Part shown: piece after piece, positions 61,401 to 64,000 of the stretch
Numbering within the stretch: the stretch's first letter is position 1
Layout: each line of letters opens with the position of its first letter
NCBI GenBank assembly: GCA_028015245.1
Contig: CM051385.1
Coordinates: 19,832,447 to 19,896,446, forward strand
DNA from: Cardamine occulta
Lineage: Eukaryota > Streptophyta > Magnoliopsida > Brassicales > Brassicaceae
Reading direction: 5' to 3'
Length of the DNA: 64,000 bases
Translations under genes and position numbers: made by a program
Notes under the pieces: generated by a model
Database searches by the model: none
Told to the model about the DNA's origin: nothing
Seen by the model: the letters and a program-made list of their open reading frames with translations, nothing else

Positions 61401-62389
61401 AAAAATGACATTCAGATCAAAATATCAACTAAAACTCTTAATGAAGATTAGCAGAATCCCAACCAAACCTCTCTGCTCATTCCAAGAATATGGGATTTAA
61501 GAACTTCTTCGTCTATCAATTCCAAACTCTCTGGAGGCACATCAGCAAGCATGCTTTCTGCTGCATCAGTAAGGTCAAGATACACTTCATCAATCGAAGC
61601 TCTCTCACATTTACCACTTTGCGCTAGAATCGAAACCACCTAGAGGCACATAGCACGAAATGACTTCAGCAAAATGTCATTACTTAGACAAACACAAACA
61701 AATTAAACATGTAAATATCAAACTTCCACTCCTTTCAACCTCAGAACCCGCGCTTCGATATAAGTTCAAGTCAGCTTTACCACGAGCCACAGGAACTTGA
61801 ACCAATTGAATTTCAGGACAAGCAGCTTTAGCTTCATCACCTCTCATAGACCTGAAAAACTCATCCAAAAACACCGGTTTTATCACCTGAAAAAGACGAT
61901 TGCTACAATTGAGGAAAAGAGTCACACATTCCCAAATTAAACTAACCGCTTAACGCCACATTTACGCGCTTCATAACTAACAGCAATCAACCCACCACCT
62001 TGCCATTCATTATACTGTACAACTGCAGTAGGAAGTCCCCGTAACTCCGGTTGCTTCCGTTGCTCCACTAATCATACAAAATCCCAAAGTCAGGTCATAT
62101 AAAGGAGACAACTTTAACATAATGGAAACAAAATTCAAAGTTACGATTTTTCTAATCCAAATTCGAAATTCCCAAATCCCTAAAACAAACCCTTTTACGA
62201 AATTGAAAACCCCAGAAATTAAACAGTTCAAATTCGATTCGTAAGAGCTACAAGTTCTTTGCTTTATCTAACTAAAGCGTGTTGTATACAACTTGGGGTT
62301 TAGAGAGAGAGACCTTGAACGTAGAAGCAATCCATGTCGACATGAGCGATAATTCTAGTTTCCGATGTCTCCGGTTTCGCTACAGGCAT
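58414..62389 (-). CDS. POLH: DNA polymerase eta, Y-family translesion polymerase
   Basis: Pol eta copies past UV photoproducts. The gene has about 14 exons from ATG at 62387-62389 to a stop at 58414. The catalytic palm starts with IAHVDMDCFYVQ (first metal-binding Asp) and the second acidic cluster lies in ERASIDEVYLDLT (about 61590). The fingers region has LIAVSYEARKCGVKR, and the thumb has FTCSAGIAHNKMLAKLASGMNKP. The C-terminal part carries a ubiquitin-binding motif (FNELPVEIQREL, about 58530) and ends in a PCNA-interaction motif (SIAHYFQPLKR). A second PIP-like motif, SSITRYFQSQS, lies near 59520. All exons read are open. Position matches At5g44740. Confidence 0.93.
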
Positions 62390-62520
62390 TTTCTCGATAA
62401 TTTTGAAACTACCGATTACCAAATTCTTCGCTAAAATCAGATTGATAGAGAGGGAACCGATTAGGGAAAACCGGAAAAGTTTTTTTTTTTGTTTTTTTTT
62501 TTAACCTGGGGATGAATAGC

Positions 62521-62528
62521 GCGCGAAA
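62521..62528 (-). promoter_or_regulatory. E2F-like motif upstream of POLH
   Basis: TTTCGCGC on the minus strand fits the E2F consensus TTTSSCGC. It lies about 135 bp upstream of the POLH ATG. Only one site is present, so this is suggestive. Confidence 0.5.
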
Positions 62529-62572
62529 AAGGAGAAATTGCGAAAAAGGTCCTCAAAGCAACTAGACTTTGC

Positions 62573-62695
62573 AAAACAACCATCAATTCTAAAAACAAAT
62601 TGCAAAACAACCGTTCAACCTATTAAGCAATGAGAATTTACAAAACAACCATCAGCTTTAGAAAAAATTACAAAACAACCATTCAACCTACTAAG
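62573..62695. repeat. Tandem repeat of caaaacaaccattc-type units
   Basis: Two units of about 60 bp, each with two caaaacaacc words: caaaacaaccatcaattcta then caaaacaaccgttcaaccta, and caaaacaaccatcagcttta then caaaacaaccattcaaccta. Each unit ends in ctattaag or ctactaag. They abut the transposon-like element that follows. Confidence 0.8.
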
Positions 62696-62696
62696 C

Positions 62697-63381
62697 CTTG
62701 ATTGGTTTAAACACATCGATTGCGGTTACAGTTGCAATTGCGAGTGCAGGAGTTAATGTAAACGAACAATTACAGTTATTAATGTTATTGAGTAATTTAT
62801 ACGACTAATTTAACGATATAACAAATACGTTTGCAGAAAATTTATGACTCGTTGATAGTAGTTGCAGTGGAACTTTAACATAAAAAATATCAAATATATT
62901 TATAATATATAATTTCTATATGGATACAAAAATTTTTAATATAATAAAAATTTTAAAATCTAATTCTAAATAAATTCTAGAATAACTAATTAAATTTATT
63001 TATTTTAAGAGATTTGAATCATTTTTAATATAAAAATAATATTTGTATACTTATAAATACATTTTAGTTTAGAGAATACATATATAAAACCATTTAAGAA
63101 TTCAATATGATAAAATTGTATAAGAGAATATAAAAGTTTGTTCTAATTTTTTTTAATTTTGATTTTTTGTAAGCTTTTGTTAGTATTATAGATTAATAAA
63201 AAAATTAACGAACTGCAACTGTCCGTAACTGCAAATGATGGTTGGAAGCAGTTTTGAAATATAGCAGTTCCAAGTGATTTAGAGCAGTATATAGCGATTT
63301 CCATGATTTTTTTAAACACTCACAACCACAACCGCCCATAAACGTAGTGTTTGCGGTTTAGTTACGCGTAAATCAATCAAG
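62697..63381. mobile_element. Non-autonomous DNA-transposon-like element
   Basis: The left end cttgattggtttaaac and the inverted right end cttgattgatttacgc form imperfect terminal inverted repeats. Subterminal gcggttacagttgcaattgc-type words appear at both ends on opposite strands, as in hAT elements. The 685-bp body is AT-rich and non-coding. I could not define a target duplication, so the superfamily is uncertain. Confidence 0.5.
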
Positions 63382-63384
63382 TCC

Positions 63385-64000
63385 TAAACAACCACAATTA
63401 ATATTACCTCCTAAAAGTTACTATGGTTAATTTCTGAAAATTTCCTCATTAAAACAAATTCTCTGCCAACATATATACATGTTTTTTCTCTCTCTACTCT
63501 CTCTCTAAAATATTTCAGAAGGAGAGAAAACTCTATTTCTTTGTCGTCCGGTATACATGCTGACTGTCGTGTCCAGATGTGGTCCGGCTTTGCCATCTTA
63601 ATTATGCTGTTCGGTTTATCCGGCTTTGTCGTTTTAATTATGTCGTCCGATATATCCGGTGTATGTCACGGTTACTCTTGTGTTGTGTTCTCTTTTAGTT
63701 ATAAAATCTTCGTAAGAGTTGATGTTATCAATTCGATGGTTTTCTTCTCGTTTAGATGTGGATTCTATTTTTTTTTCTTTTGTTGTTTCAGTGGTTTACA
63801 AAACTAATAGTAGAATATTATCACTAAGGTTCTTTGAAAAGAAGTTTTTTTTTCTCTTACAAAATTAAGATTGTCTTTTAGCTGTGATTTCAAGTAATAA
63901 GAGCTTCAATTTATTAACAAACAGACGTGGATCATATTTTCACCCTCTTTTACCCACTTTCGCTGGATCTCATTTCTTATTGATGAATTTGGCTGAGTTT
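63385..64000. other. Intergenic end of window
   Basis: Contains a CT microsatellite-like stretch (about 63485-63507), the 36-bp repeat and leader-like pyrimidine-rich sequence. In A. thaliana the next gene after POLH is, as I recall, REV1 (At5g44750). Nothing here shows it, so it would lie beyond 64000. Confidence 0.35.
63583..63654 (+). repeat. 36-bp tandem duplication
   Basis: Two 36-bp units start tccggcttt at 63583 and 63619 and a partial third begins tccggtgta at 63655. Since 36 is a multiple of three, the plus-strand frame 63541-63807 shows a 12-residue repeat (SGFAILIMLFGL, SGFVVLIMSSDI). I see no other sign that this frame is a gene. Confidence 0.75.

Noticed and set aside
1..64000. 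CRISPR arrays, phage genes, bacterial operons or riboswitches
   Set aside because: No regularly spaced repeats with unique spacers, no clustered prokaryotic genes and no recognised riboswitch core were seen; the window is plant nuclear DNA.

Overview
The window is nuclear DNA from a dicot plant. Genes are split by short AT-rich introns with GT/AG borders, there are cytosolic-type tRNA genes, and mobile DNA includes a LINE and MITEs. The gene content and order match what I recall of Arabidopsis thaliana chromosome 5 around At5g44635 to At5g44740: MCM6, beta-glucosidase BGLU13, Y3IP1, a Ser-rich protein, GALS2, a TAG-type DNA glycosylase, an At5g44690-like protein, GSO2, a mitoribosomal protein, an mARC/MOSC protein, a HAD hydrolase and DNA polymerase eta. 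The GSO2 protein differs at many positions from the A. thaliana protein I remember, and the mARC gene is duplicated. I therefore infer another Brassicaceae species rather than A. thaliana Col-0. This rests on memory and was not checked by alignment.

Layout. 0.8-4.8 kb: MCM6 (minus), with an E2F/site II type promoter. 5.5-7.0 kb: an intronless GH1 beta-glucosidase (plus). 7.3-8.4 kb: a MITE, then two retroposons sharing one target site. 8.9-12.7 kb: Y3IP1 and a Ser-rich protein (plus). 15.1-17.3 kb: GALS2 (minus). 19.6-25.2 kb: a decayed full-length-type LINE (minus). 27.4-29.1 kb: 3-methyladenine DNA glycosylase I family gene (minus). 32.9-35.1 kb: a damaged At5g44690-like gene (minus). 36.8-40.5 kb: the receptor kinase GSO2 (minus). 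42.4-47.5 kb: a gene-poor block with a possible RNA-binding-protein relic, CTTG/CTTC-rich low-complexity DNA and a deleted eIF2B-epsilon pseudogene. 48.3-56.8 kb: tRNA-Thr, mitoribosomal mS33, mARC copy 1 with a lost splice donor, tRNA-Val, intact mARC copy 2, and a HAD hydrolase. 58.4-62.4 kb: DNA polymerase eta (minus). 62.5-64.0 kb: repeats and a short DNA-transposon-like element.

The genes are independent plant loci, not an operon. Three have genome-maintenance roles (MCM6, DNA glycosylase, Pol eta), and MCM6 and POLH both carry E2F-like motifs upstream. I found no CRISPR array, phage-like module or wholly new multi-gene system. The most informative features are evolutionary: duplication and decay of the mARC pair, repeated insertion at one target site, and gene relics next to GSO2.
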